Source of the DNA: Strigamia acuminata
Lineage: Eukaryota > Arthropoda > Chilopoda > Geophilomorpha > Linotaeniidae
Assembly (NCBI GenBank): GCA_949358305.1
Contig: OX442316.1
Location: 5,706,001-5,766,000, forward strand
Length of the DNA: 60,000 bases
Direction of reading: 5' to 3'
The position numbers and the translations under genes were made by a program. This document shows positions 13,155 through 24,618 of this stretch, in pieces (positions within the stretch are counted from its first letter, which is position 1; each line of letters starts with the position of its first letter). A model generated the notes under the pieces. It did no database searches and had not been told where the DNA came from. It saw nothing but the letters and a program-made list of their open reading frames with translations.

Positions 13155-14849
13155 TATTTTTCGACTCGAGTCACGCAACCTACTTAAATTAAACTGATTT
13201 ATTAATTCAGTAACCAAGAACTCGTTTTTCACTAGTCTTCTATCTTTTTTTTGTCTGTATTCGCACTTGTAAGTGCCAACACGCACGCACGGGCCCCGCC
13301 CGATAAATAAAACGAAGTGTAAAATAATCACATTTTTTCTCTATTTATCGGTTTTATATATTTTGTTTTTATGTATTTTATTTTTGAATTGGAGGTATTA
13401 AAATTTCCATACAAACTGTATTTTTTTTTTAATGTTATTTTCAGTACCCCGAGTCAAAATCTAGCGATTTTTTCTTTCTTCAGAATTGTCAAAATGTATC
13501 TGGACGTGGGACCAGTTTCAAAGGTGTGTTTTAGACGCAAAATGAAGAAAAATTGTAAACAACTTGATTGAACAAAAACAGCAGATGGTAGAGATAATGA
13601 CATAATTGCGGATGTGCAATCAAAAATGGCCCCTCTCTTAGAAAAACGAATTTTCAAGTACGATGATCTTACGGTATGTTCAAAGCGTATATAAGAGAAG
13701 CCACTACTTTATTTCACTAGGCGTATTCATAAAGTCATTTAAACTTGTTTATACCTTTTAAACCAATCTAAATGTAAAATTTTTTACGTTTTACATGTTT
13801 TTGTACAGTATATAGTGTGTCAAATTTAACAATTAAATTAAATTAAAAAATATAAACAAGTTTAAATGACTTTATGAATTCTGTAATAATTTATTTGTCT
13901 CTTTTGTCTAATTTTAGATTGAAATGTGTGTTTGCGTTTCTATTCCTTCAGTACACTATCTCTAATAGCCGCTCGTTTATACGACAAGAGGATAGTAAAC
14001 AGCAGCACATAATACATACCAGGTCACAGTTTAGTCCACTTGTGACCTGTGAATTCACCAATTGCTTGAAAGATGAAGTGTGCGACCCATCAACCAAGCC
14101 GGCCAGTTGCAAAAAAAAAATATAATAAATTGTACGAGCACTAAATAACATGGGTGTGTTGTTTATGTGTTGTTTTTGAAATGAATCAAAATGACAGGCA
14201 GCCTAAATGTGTATTTATTGCTTTAATACTGTATGTATCAGGGACCAGGGTATGGATCATAAGCTTAAGCCTGGGTCCCAAGACCTTTTTAGACTCGTCA
14301 GATGCTTCAGCAGGAACCAGATGTTCACACTTAACGGTTTGTTGCTCGCATTTGTGATAAATATTCCACATTTTTTGATTTTCCGCATTCTGAGCTGCAA
14401 CTCATGTGCTCAGCATCAGTCGAAGAAGTTGAAAGGAAATTTATCATTAGAGAAATACAAAAGATTATTATTTTCTGTCAATCAATTGCACAAAAATAAA
14501 AACGGTCTTAATCTTTCAGACATTTGCAGCCATTGTAGATGAATTTAGTAGTTTTCTTTTCTTCTAGCAGGTGTGGAATTGACAAAGCAACATGTTCACT
14601 TTTCAGGAAGATCTACCAAATTTTCTATTATTTTGATGTGCAGTTAAGCTCAGGGGCAGCTTAAAGGTCATGGAAAGAGAAATGAAAAAAATGAAAATGA
14701 AAATGAAAAATGAAAAAAACCACTAATACTTAATTATTGCTTAAGTTTTGCAGAAACAAATGTCACATAACATTTTTTAAAGTTATTTTAAATAGATTAG
14801 ATAAATCTTTCATTTCTTTCCTGTGACCTTAAAGGCAAAACCCACTTAC
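13155..14849. other. Sparse region with exon-like fragments and one MITE
   Basis: Between the mucin and the minus-strand small gene I see no complete gene. A stretch at about 13590-13673 reads open (..DVQSKMAPLLEKRIFKYDD..) and ends at a GTATGT donor. Another follows an acceptor near 13918. I could not join these in a consistent phase with a start codon, so no CDS is called. A short A/G-rich (GAAAAT)n tract lies near 14672-14716. Confidence 0.35.
13725..13879. mobile_element. MITE-like element with perfect 29-bp terminal inverted repeats
   Basis: The left end ATTCATAAAGTCATTTAAAC.. (13725-13753) is the exact reverse complement of the right end (13851-13879), with about 97 bp of AT-rich filler. 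A relative with the same terminal TTCATAAAGT lies at 30711-30870. No clear target duplication flanks this copy. Confidence 0.65.
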
Positions 14850-15079
14850 CACACACTTAAGTCCGATTGTTACATTAAAATGACGTGCGCAACCGATTAG
14901 CTTTCTTTCATCTTCCACTAAAAATCCTTCGGATCCAACACTGGGTCAATTTTCGTATCACATTTCTTCCAAATATCAAACATTCTTTGGTATTCCTTCT
15001 CGTATTCAGGCGTCATGTTCAAACAAATTACACAAAAGCTTATTGTTGCTACATAAATTACTAAAATGATTCTCGACAT
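14850..15079 (-). CDS. Possible first exon of a small secreted Cys protein, frame broken
   Basis: Reading leftward from 15079, the ATG opens a 53-codon frame. It starts with a clear signal peptide (MSRIILVIYVATISFCVICL) and continues as a charged stretch with WKKC. The frame stops at 14918-14920 just after DPKDF. The next frame stays open beyond the stop (..VEDERKLIGCARHF..LKCV) up to a good GTAAGT donor at 14844-14849. A single base lost from the T run at the join would explain this. It may be a pseudogene, a sequencing error or a genuinely short peptide. The size and Cys pattern recall small binding proteins, but the spacing does not fit the insect OBP pattern. A 3' exon could lie at 14190-14400, but its phase is unsure. 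Confidence 0.35.
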
Positions 15080-15550
15080 GATTTAATGAGCTATTTTAGT
15101 TCATAAAAAAGCACTTTGGTAACCCGATACAACACTTATACAATCAAGGATACTAAACAGTTTGTGGTATATTAATTTCAAAAGAACCGGGTCTTTTTTC
15201 ATAAATAAATTTCCTCGTTAACCTCAATTTATTGTCACACGTAAATTCTCACGTCTGAACTCCTCTTACACATTATCACCATCATCTTTATTACACCTAA
15301 TGACCCATTTAATTCCAATCACATTCACAATGCTCCAACTGCATTCTCTAATCTAATAATCCTTTTTATTACACGAATTTCGCACTGTTAACAGCGATAA
15401 TGTACGCTTATTTGCTCTAATTTGTGCCAGATAAATTCATATCTGGTCACCTGGACATCATAGTCAATAGATAAGGATAAATTTCAATTTCCTGGAAATT
15501 ATATTTCCTAGTAACGGCCTGTTGCTTAATGATCGTACAAAAAGTCGATA

Positions 15551-18500
15551 ATGGATGACCGACGTAAGTGCATGATTCTAGGCATCCTTTGCCTGGCTCT
15601 GGCCATTGTTACAATCGCCTTGGCATCGGCTTTAGCAGCAAAATCGACACTCCCGCCTCAGCCAGAGCCTCATGGGCAAATTGAACCTCAATCTCCCACC
15701 AAAGACGAAACACAGTCTCCGAGCACACCTTCGGTGACCGACATACCAACCACAAAACCAGTAACCGATCCACCTACACCTGAAACTCCTTGGCAACAAA
15801 TTCGGTTGCCACGTGAAGTTTTACCGTCGCATTATGACATCCATTTGATACCAGATTTGAAGGCGGGTACATTTACGGGCAATGTGGACATACACATACG
15901 TGTATTGAGTTCAACTTCTTACGTAATCGTGCACTTTGCATATTTGAATGTCACGTCGCTTACTTTGAAAGAGGAGCAGACTTCCCGTGAGGTCGAGCTG
16001 TTGCGCCATTTTGTGTTTGAGAAGAATGAAGTGCTTGTGGTGGAGAGTTCAAGGACATTGTCCACGGGTAATTACACCTTACACGTGGATTATAATGGGT
16101 CGCTGGTTGGGAGTTTGGTTGGTTTTTATCGAAGTTCGTACGTGGATCCTATCAGTAATGACACCAGGTAAAAGAAAACACATTTTCACGTTTTGTTTTA
16201 AGTTTAAATTGTATTTGGAATGTCAGACATTTTCAGTGAAGGGTCAGAGCTATACTTTTATATTTTAAACAAAATTTAATGAAAAGATAAAAATATTAAG
16301 TGCGTTTGGCGAATTGAGAAACACCTGGTTCGTAAACACGTCAAAATCATGACCAGTTGTGCACACTTAGTGATTTATTGATGAGATTAAGAGCAAATAT
16401 TTTCGTAAACATATTTTATTAAAATATAATAATAATAATAAAATAAATCTAGCATGGCTGATTGTGAATACCACTAATGAGTTGTTCATTGCAGATACTT
16501 GGCAGCATCAAAATTCGAACCAACTTATGCCCGAAGAGCATTTCCGTGTTTTGATGAGCCTGCTCTTAAAGCGACATTTCAAATACGGTTGACCCATCAG
16601 CCTGAAATGAATGCTTTATCAAACATGAACATCGAGGTATGAATAAAATCGACTTTGTAAAACCTTTTTTTTTTACTATTACATTCAACAGAGTACATCC
16701 GAATCAAAAACAAATCCCGGATTAATGGAAACAAGTTTCAGTACCTCCGTTAAAATGTCTACATATTTGGTTGTATTTGTTGTTTCGGAGTTCAAGTTCA
16801 CAGAAAACAAAACCAATAGTGGAAAACCGGTAATAGAATTGAAAGAAATCACAGTTATTCTTCACATTAAGATAATTATTTCTTGCCTTACGTTAGTTCA
16901 GGGTATATTCCAGACCGGATCAAATAAATTCAACAAACCACGCTCTAAATGTTGGAGTTCAGGTTCTAAATTACTACGAGCAGTATTTCAATATCGCATA
17001 CCCATTACCCAAACAAGGTACACACAATATCTGTTGTATTTCTGTAAATGTATTATATATTTGTACGTGTAGATTTGATTGCAATTCCGGATTTCGTGTC
17101 CGGTGCGATGGAAAACTGGGGCCTAATTACATTTAGAGAAACATCTTTGCTCTATAATGAGAAGAATGTAGCATCCAGTCAGAAAAAAAGCATAGCGAAT
17201 ACAATAGCTCATGAACTAACTCATCAATGGTTTGGCAACTTGGTGACGATGGAATGGTGGGATGATTTATGGCTCAATGAAGGGTTTGCGACGTTTTTCG
17301 CTTACGAAGGCGTTTCCCACCTGCAGGAAACCGAGTCGAAAAACTGGAGACAGGTTGAGATTTCAAGTGAAAAGTGAAAAGTTTTAAAATCTAAGAACGG
17401 AATTTTCAGAGTGCAGAATTTCTCTTGGAAAATCTTCACGAAAGCCTCGTAGTTGACAGCAGTTTAAGTTCTCATCCTATAATTCAACCTGTTCATCATC
17501 CGGACGAAATCACATCAATTTTTGACAGCATCAGTTACAGCAAAGTGAGCAGAAACAAGGAAATATAAGTTGTTTGAAATATACTTGAGTATATTTTTGT
17601 TTTCCAGGGTTCATCGGTGATTCGAATGCTGGAAGCATTTATTGGTCAGGATTTGTTTAAAAAAGGACTGCACAAATACTTAAATGACTACGCGTACTCG
17701 AATGCTAAGACTGAGAATTTATGGAGGATAATGACGAGTGAAAAACCAGACACGGATGTTGCTAAAGTGATGGACACGTGGACAAAGCAAATGGGATACC
17801 CAGTGGTGTACGTCGAAAAGCAAGGAAACAAAGTCATTGCTAATCAAACAAGATTCTTGGAAGACATTACATTGACGCTGAATGTGTCTGAATCGCCTTA
17901 CAAGTAAATAATACGACATTGATTAATTTTTTTCTTCAACTAATGACATTTTCTTTCAGCTATCTGTGGGAAATTCCGTTAACTTACAAAGTGGCAACGA
18001 CTGGAGAAGTAAAAATGCAATGGATGCACATGGAACAGCAAAGTAAACAAGAAATACAAATCACAAAAATGTTTTAAACTTTTAATTGATAAAAACCATC
18101 AAAAGTTAGTTGGGAAGAACCAGGTGAAATAGTCAAATTCAACGTTGACCAAACCGGTGTTTTTCGGGTTAATTACGACGCCAATCAGTGGAATCGCTTG
18201 ATTGAGGAAACATGCAAATTTTCATCAGATTCTGTAAGTTGAAATATTGAAATATACTTCACTCCCAATTATTAACATATTTATTCCAGGCTTTATCCAT
18301 GGCTGACGTAACAAATCTCATAGATGATTCATTCGCCTTATTCTACAACGGCATGCTGTCTCCGGAAATCTTCTTTAAATTCTGCAAGTGCCTGAGTACC
18401 CTCGAACACTACGAAATGTGGTCGATAGCCACAGATGGTCTCAACTCAATATTTAACTTGATAAAACACACGCGAGAATTTTCTCTTTTTCGGGCAAGTA

Positions 18501-19443
18501 TTTTTGCAACCATTTACGCCACCTAACGTGACATTTGCTCTCTATTTTAGAACTTTGCACTCAATCTTGTCACCCCCGTTTACAATCATGTTGCTTGGAC
18601 CAATATAACCACAATTACCACATACGAGCAAATGTATATCAATTTCTTTAATGAAATAACTTCCATAAGCTAAAAATACTTGTATTTAGAAAACTGCAGA
18701 GAATAGTTATCAATTTTGCTTGTGGAATTAGTCATGCTCAATGTCTCGAAGAATCGTCGAAGAAATTAGACGAATGGCTTATTGATCCAAAGTTTGTAAT
18801 ATAAAATATTGCAAATATTTGTAATGATGTCGATTTTTTTACAGCTCAGTTCCAGCTGACATCCAAGGGGCTGTGTTCAATAATGGACTTAGAGCAGCGG
18901 GCGCAAAATCAATTGAATTATGGGAAAAAATTTGGTCTCGTTATTTAATCGAGCCGGCGCCTCAAACAAAGAGAGATCTTCTCCACTGTTTAACGACTAC
19001 TTCTAGTCCCTGGTTGCTTATGAGATTGCTGGAATCAGTTTTTAACGAAACAGAAATTCGTTCCCAGAATGCCGTTAGTGTCATTGCTGGTGTGGCTTGG
19101 AATCCCGTAGGAGAACCCATCGCGTGGCATTTTTATCGAGAAAATTGGGAGCGCCTTGTTAATAAGTACACACATTTATAGTAGTTTTATAATGTGTAAT
19201 AATGACGAATATTTTTTCAGGTATACTCTGAACGACCGAAACTTGGGAAAGCTAATCTTGAGTGTAACATCAAGTTTTACGAGTGAGACGTCACTGTTAG
19301 AGATGATGGCTTTCTTTAAGAAATACCCGGATGCAGGAGCGGGCGAAAGAGCGAGGAAACAAGCCCTTGATCACGTAAAGGGGAACATTAAGTGGATTCA
19401 GTTGAGAAAAGATGAATTGATCACGCAACTTCACAAGATATAA
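15551..19443 (+). CDS. Aminopeptidase N, M1 family, type II membrane form
   Basis: Fourteen exons: 15551-16167, 16495-16636, 16692-16829, 16897-17017, 17073-17353, 17410-17544, 17608-17903, 17960-18042, 18106-18233, 18290-18493, 18551-18633, 18690-18791, 18845-19165 and 19221-19443, giving 957 residues. Residues about 8-30 form the membrane anchor. A Pro/Thr/Ser stalk follows to about residue 77, then the peptidase. The exopeptidase motif GAMEN is at 350-354. Zinc ligands lie in HELTH (386-390) and Glu409 (WLNEG). The likely transition-state Tyr is in SISYSKG. The C-terminal ERAP1-like domain runs from about 600 to the end. The enzyme trims N-terminal residues from peptides at the cell surface, commonly in the gut. 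There is no GPI-type C-terminal tail, unlike many lepidopteran midgut APNs. The intron after 18493 starts with GC (CGG|GCAAGT). Confidence 0.93.
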
Positions 19444-20571
19444 TGTTGAATAGAATGTTTTGTTTATCGTTGAAAAATGTATTTTACGGAGTAAATTAAA
19501 AGTTGTAAATTATGTTTATATGAGCATTAGCTGGCTAGAATTTAATATGCTTTACTCGCCAGAGCAATCTTGTATACAACAAACTACCATGTAAATTATG
19601 TCATATTTTAAAACATTTGTTTAAGTTATTTAGCGTTTAAGTGCTTGTTTCAGTAATAAAGTTAATATATTCCTGCAATATAAGACATAAGACAATTTTC
19701 TGCTTAGTTTTTACAAAAATACAAAATAAATTGTAAATAGCGCACGGGTGTGTATTAAAAGATATACGGCATACATTTTTCAATTCATTCTAAGATTGTA
19801 TTTACAATTTTTTATGTAAATGGCACCTCTAGGTTACCAAATTGGTCTACTTCTTGTCTTTCCGCTCGCTTTCCGCATTGACACATGTTTGACCTCGATT
19901 TTGGCCCTTACCATGCAGAGGGAAAAAAAGACAAGAGATATGATGCCAACCTCAACATTCACTTGTAAATTCATTACCGATGATCAGGATAACTTGGTAT
20001 TTATCTTTTGAGCAAGCCTGTAATGGTCACTCAAATTGTAATTGCTACACTTTATTGTGATTTTTCACCTTTCCTTGTTACTAACACGAGTAAAAATGCT
20101 GTAAACATATGCATTTTAGCGGCCAAAACTGGTAAAATTGGATCACTTGCTCGTCACCTGCTCGGCCTTTTTCATCCATCAACACGAACATGGTAAAGTC
20201 CTTGTGATTTACAGTTTAAATTAACAAATGTGGGAAAACTCGTACACGGATATTTTTTTTTACAATTCGAACAAACAAGATATTTAAAAAAAAATACAAA
20301 CATATTTCGATGGTAATAAACGTCTTTAATTTTCATTTTAATATAAAAATACAATTTTTTAAAATAAATAATAAAAAACAATTAAAAACAACAAATATCT
20401 TATCACATTTTTTTATTTACTCAAAACTCCCACTAAATGCAGACTTACAGATGTGATGTATGTACAATTATGACATTACTAAGTACGAAGACATATTATA
20501 TATATAAAAAAAAGCTTGGCCAAATAACACATTAGATGTTCATTCACAACTCATCATATTATTTCAATCAT
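19444..20571. other. Convergent intergenic region
   Basis: This lies between the 3' ends of APN (+) and a cuticle-like gene (-). AATAAA at 19655-19660 is a plausible APN polyadenylation signal. The part from about 20285 is repeated at about 22545 as the 3' flank of the duplicated cuticle gene. I see no gene. Confidence 0.5.
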
Positions 20572-20964
20572 CTATTTCTTCACCCAAGTGCCTGAACGGA
20601 AGGTGTAACTGTGAGCATCGATGGGTCCAGTACGAGCTACGCTCACGTGGCCATTACCGAATGGATTTTGATAACCGTAAGAGAAGTGTGTGTTGTCTAC
20701 GTAAACGGCTGGCGCTGCAACTGCAACTGGTGCGGCGTATCCCACAGCGGCTACCGGTGCCGCATATCCCACTGCAGCCACTGGTGCCGCATACCCTGCA
20801 TACCCTGCATACCCGTATGCAGGGGCATGAAGACCCAGTGGAACGCCGCAGTAGACGGCACTGATCAAGCAGGCAACGATGCAAAACTGAACGAGAAATA
20901 AAATAAATATTAACTAGTGCATCTCCCGCTTTTGTGAATGTGTCGTACGTACCAATTTGAACAT
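20572..20964 (-). CDS. Ala/Val/Tyr-rich cuticle-like protein, copy A
   Basis: Two exons on the minus strand, 20953-20964 (MFKL) and 20572-20886, giving 108 residues. The exon junction falls inside the signal peptide (MFKLFCIVACLISAVYC), an arrangement typical of arthropod cuticle genes. The mature part has YAGYAG units, three GYAAPVA units, and a C-terminal block YVDNTHFSYGYQNP..GHVSVARTG. The block ends SYTFRSGTWVKK. A TATA box (TATATAAATG, 21011-21020 read on the minus strand) sits about 50 bp upstream of the start. It is probably an extracellular structural protein of cuticle. The family is not a standard RR-type chitin-binding one that I can name. Confidence 0.8.
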
Positions 20965-21010
20965 GATTGTCGATTGAGTCGATTTGTTGTGAGTTTGCAT
21001 TCACGATTTA

Positions 21011-21020
21011 CATTTATATA
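21011..21020 (-). promoter_or_regulatory. TATA box of cuticle-like gene A
   Basis: TATATAAATG on the minus strand, about 47 bp upstream of the ATG. It is kept in the duplicate at 23307-23316. Confidence 0.6.
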
Positions 21021-21426
21021 GTGGAGTGGGACCTTGAAGAAAGGCATGACCCTCGCAAAAGGAGAAAGCCTTGCTCTACCGACAAGGTCGTGTTATATTT
21101 TTAAAAGAATGCAAATGGAAAGGTTATAAGAAATTAGAATCCTTAATATTTTGGAGTTTGTATTCCATAGAAAAATGTAGAAAAACTAATTGTACATTTT
21201 TTTGAAGAAGTTTTTATGATTTATTTCCTCGTTTGGTATGTTGGGTCATTTTCCTTCAAATTTATGCTTTTTATGGTTTTTATTTCAAGTTTTTATGTGC
21301 AACTGAATTTTTCAAACCACTCAACTAACTGCATCTGTAATGAATGGCACCAGTGATCAATTAACATAAAATATTATGATAATCCTCATACAACCGAACA
21401 TTGTGTGTAATCAAGGCAATTACCTT

Positions 21427-21461
21427 GATCAGGATCTCTTAAGAGATCCTGATTCAAGGAA
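21427..21461. repeat. Near-perfect palindrome
   Basis: CTTGATCAGGATCTCTT is followed directly by its reverse complement with one extra T. It could extrude a hairpin with about a 17-bp stem. It may be a decayed element end; function unknown. Confidence 0.6.
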
Positions 21462-22370
21462 AAAGCCACAACCAATTATGCAAGATATCAATCCAGATAA
21501 AACTAGTTGATTTAAATTAAATGCAAAAACAATTTTATATTAGCACCACCAGTAATTCAAGAACAAATCAATACGCCAGCACTGGAGACAAACTTCAAGC
21601 AGCAGATTTTAGCTTTTATTGACAAATTTTTCACTGAATCATCAAAGCCAAATTGATATATTTTAGCATCTGAGCTCATCTGCATCTATCTAGAAGTTTA
21701 TAAAGCAAGTCTTTAGGATCTTTACATGATCTGAGATTAGATGAAGAAGTAGTGGCCATTAAATAATTTAAATCTGGCCTCCAAGATTGCTCAGAGAAAT
21801 TACGATCATGAAAACTTTGCACCGTAAAAATATTGCAGAAATATTGCAGTGGTAGAAAGTATCTAGTATTTCCGTTGATATACATTACTGGAATTTCTCA
21901 TTTACATTTTATGATTTCAGAACTGGAGTCTGTGGCATTGAGTCCGCTTCTAGTCTATTTGCACACATGCAAATCACATTTAAGTGAAAAACAGTTTATT
22001 AAATGTGCTATGGATAATGCTATATACGCTTAATCATTGCATTAAAGATGGTTTAAACTGTATAAGACTTAGTGTAATTGTACAAATAGGCCGAGAAAAA
22101 TTGTATGATTAATAGCGCTAATATCCTACACAGTTTAAAAAATTCCTATGCAAATCATAAACCCAATTCAGTAAAAAAAATGAAAAAATATGAATATATT
22201 AACTACAAAATGCCCGGGTCAGTGAACTGCATACCATATCGACTATCATTGGTCAGCCAAACTGTCATTCAACTTGAATTCATTAATCATTTTTGACCAA
22301 TTTGATATAAATCTCCCAATTCCACACATTTGATGTACACAGAGGAAAGTTGTGTCGAAGTAACAAGTTA

Positions 22371-22419
<49 letters not shown>
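22371..22419. repeat. (ATT)n microsatellite
   Basis: About sixteen uninterrupted ATT units. Confidence 0.95.
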
Positions 22420-22831
22420 GTATATACAAGTAAATAGCAAATTTTTATTTGGTTAAAACGGTTGAACTTAAGATCAACCTTGTCTGAAATTCCTTCCTTT
22501 CCTCTTTATATGATTATGTACACCTTTTTAAAAAATGTATTTTTATAAAAATACAAACGGAGTTTCGATTGTAAAAAAATGTCTTTAATTTCCATTTCAA
22601 TATAAAAATACAAATTCCTTAATAAAAAACGCAATTAAATACAAACCACAAATATCTTTTCGCATTTTTTTATTTACTCAAAACTCTCACTGAATGCAGA
22701 CTTACAGATGTGATGTATGTACAATTATGACATTATTAAGTACGAAGACATATTATATAAAAAAAATCTTGGCCAATTACACATTACATGTTCGTTTAAC
22801 ATGTTCACAACTATCGTATTATTTCAATTAT

Positions 22832-23260
22832 CTATTTCTTCACCCAAGTGCCTGAACGGAAGGTGTAACTGTGAGCATCGATGGGTCCAGTACGAGCTAC
22901 GCTCACGTGGCCATTACCGAATGGATTTTGATAACCGTAAGAGAAGTGTGTGTTGTCTACGTAAACTGCTGGCGCTGCAACTGCAACTGGTGCGGCGTAT
23001 CCCACTGCGGCTACCGGTGCCGCATATCCCACTGCAGCCACTGGTGCCGCATACCCTGCATACCCTGCATACCCTGCATGCCCTGCATACCCTGCATGCC
23101 CTGCATACCCGTATGCGGGGGCATGAAGACCCAGTGGAACGCCGCAGTAGACGGCACTGATCAAGCAGGCAACGATGCAAAACTAAACGAGAAATAAAAT
23201 AAATATTAACTAGTGCGTCTCCCGCTTTTGTGAGTCCGTCGTACGTACCAATTTGAACAT
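22832..23260 (-). CDS. Ala/Val/Tyr-rich cuticle-like protein, copy B
   Basis: Exons 23249-23260 and 22832-23182 on the minus strand give 120 residues. It is a tandem duplicate of the gene at 20572-20964, with the same MFKL first exon, signal peptide, GYAAPVA units, C-terminal block and upstream TATA. The main difference is a 12-residue expansion of the YAG repeat (YAGHAGYAGHAGYAGYAGYA against YAGYAGYA). The last 60 residues look unchanged, which points to recent duplication or gene conversion. The unit including flanks is about 1.05 kb, and the copies lie about 2.26 kb apart. Confidence 0.8.
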
Positions 23261-23329
23261 GATTGTCGATTGAGTCGATTTGTTGTGAGTTTGCAGTCTC
23301 GATTTACATTTATATAGTGGAGTTGGAAC

Positions 23330-24618
23330 CTTGATGAAAGGCACAACCCTCACAAAAGGAGAAAGTCTTGTTCTACCGACAAGGTCGCGTTAGATTTTTA
23401 AAAAAGAATGATAGATAAAGGTTAGAAGGAAATAATATTGAATTTCTGCAGTTTGTTCCCAAGTAAAATATAGAAAAAGATTTTTTTTTTTTTTTATAAT
23501 TAATGCTTCTTCGTTTGGTATGTTGGGTCATTTTCCTTCAAATTTATGGTTTTTATTTCACGTTTTTAACTGGAACTGAATTTTTCAAACCACTCTTATA
23601 ACTGGATCTATGATGAGAAGTCAATAAACACTCGAATCAACATATATATTTTTAAAAATGTTTATTTCAATTTGTTTTGTGACAACAAGGATAGATAAAA
23701 TGAAATCCTTTTATATTATTTCATTTTTTGTGAAAAGTTGATTGAAACTTGAAATAAAATGTAAATAATCCGTGAGAAAATAATTGGTGCTGGAGAAACA
23801 AAGGTGCTCCGCATTCCATTGAATGGCGTGGTTGCCAGTGCAATTAACGAGGTGCAATAGTCAGCCACTCGGTCAGCTGACCGTGAACCATATCCAAAAA
23901 GGCCTTTAGCGGTAAAAGGGAGAAAGAATTAGGTCGGGGACAATAAAAAACAAAAAACACTTCCTCCTACAACATGTCAAATCCGCAAATGAAAAATTTC
24001 TAAATTATGATATTTAACACACGAATAAACAACAATTAAAGCTCCATTTGAAAAAGTCGAATTCATATCACCGCGTGTATCTATTACACTTTTTTCAGTT
24101 CTAAACACAAACTAAAGCATCAAATACTTTCAAAATCCTTGCGAAAAATGTGAATTGAACGCATTTAAGACTGCACTGGCTTCCCTGCAATGACACTTTC
24201 AACAGCAACACCACAAATCCCTTCCTTAACAATTGTAAGACATATCAAATTAAATCTCATTTACACAAATTCATCCAGACATGAAATTACTTTCTCTTGA
24301 ATTTAAACAAAAGAAAAGTTGAATGACACCTTCAAAAGAAAATTATGTTTATTTACTTATTTAACATGCACATTGTGTTAAAAATGCAAATAATCACTTG
24401 TAATGTTCCACCACATTGCAACCACAACTAAAACCTTCGTAAAATTCTTTACATTGTCTGAATGGCACAGCGCGGGGGCGATGCCATTTACTTTCCTGAT
24501 CCAGCTATGCATTTGAATGACCAACGACGCGCACACTCTACCATGCATTGGTGCGTTACTTCGAGTCCGAATAAAAGCCAGATGACCGAGCCAAAGAAGC
24601 ATCACAAACATTCACACC
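23330..24618. other. Intergenic, divergent promoters
   Basis: AT-rich spacer between cuticle-like gene B (-) and the Lys-rich gene (+). It contains the duplicated 5' flank of gene B to about 23600. A TATA-like AATAAAAG lies near 24569. I see no gene. Confidence 0.4.

Larger units (their letters stand above)
21021..22831. other. Intergenic between duplicate cuticle-like genes
   Basis: It holds the 5' flank of copy A (similar to that of copy B as far as the GAATTTTTCAAACCACTC block near 21330) and about 1 kb of unrelated AT-rich DNA. It also holds a near-perfect palindrome at 21427-21461 and an (ATT)n tract. Short open frames near 21680-22030 have no domain that I recognise. Confidence 0.4.

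Noticed and set aside
14850-15079. Odorant-binding protein call for the small secreted Cys exon
   Set aside because: The Cys spacing does not give the C2-x3-C3 and C5-x8-C6 pattern and the frame is broken.
21676-22033. Open frames between the two Ala/Val-rich genes
   Set aside because: Under 70 codons, no start context, no family resemblance; treated as chance.
22371-22419. CRISPR-like or structured array at the ATT tract
   Set aside because: Pure trinucleotide microsatellite without spacers, in an animal genome.
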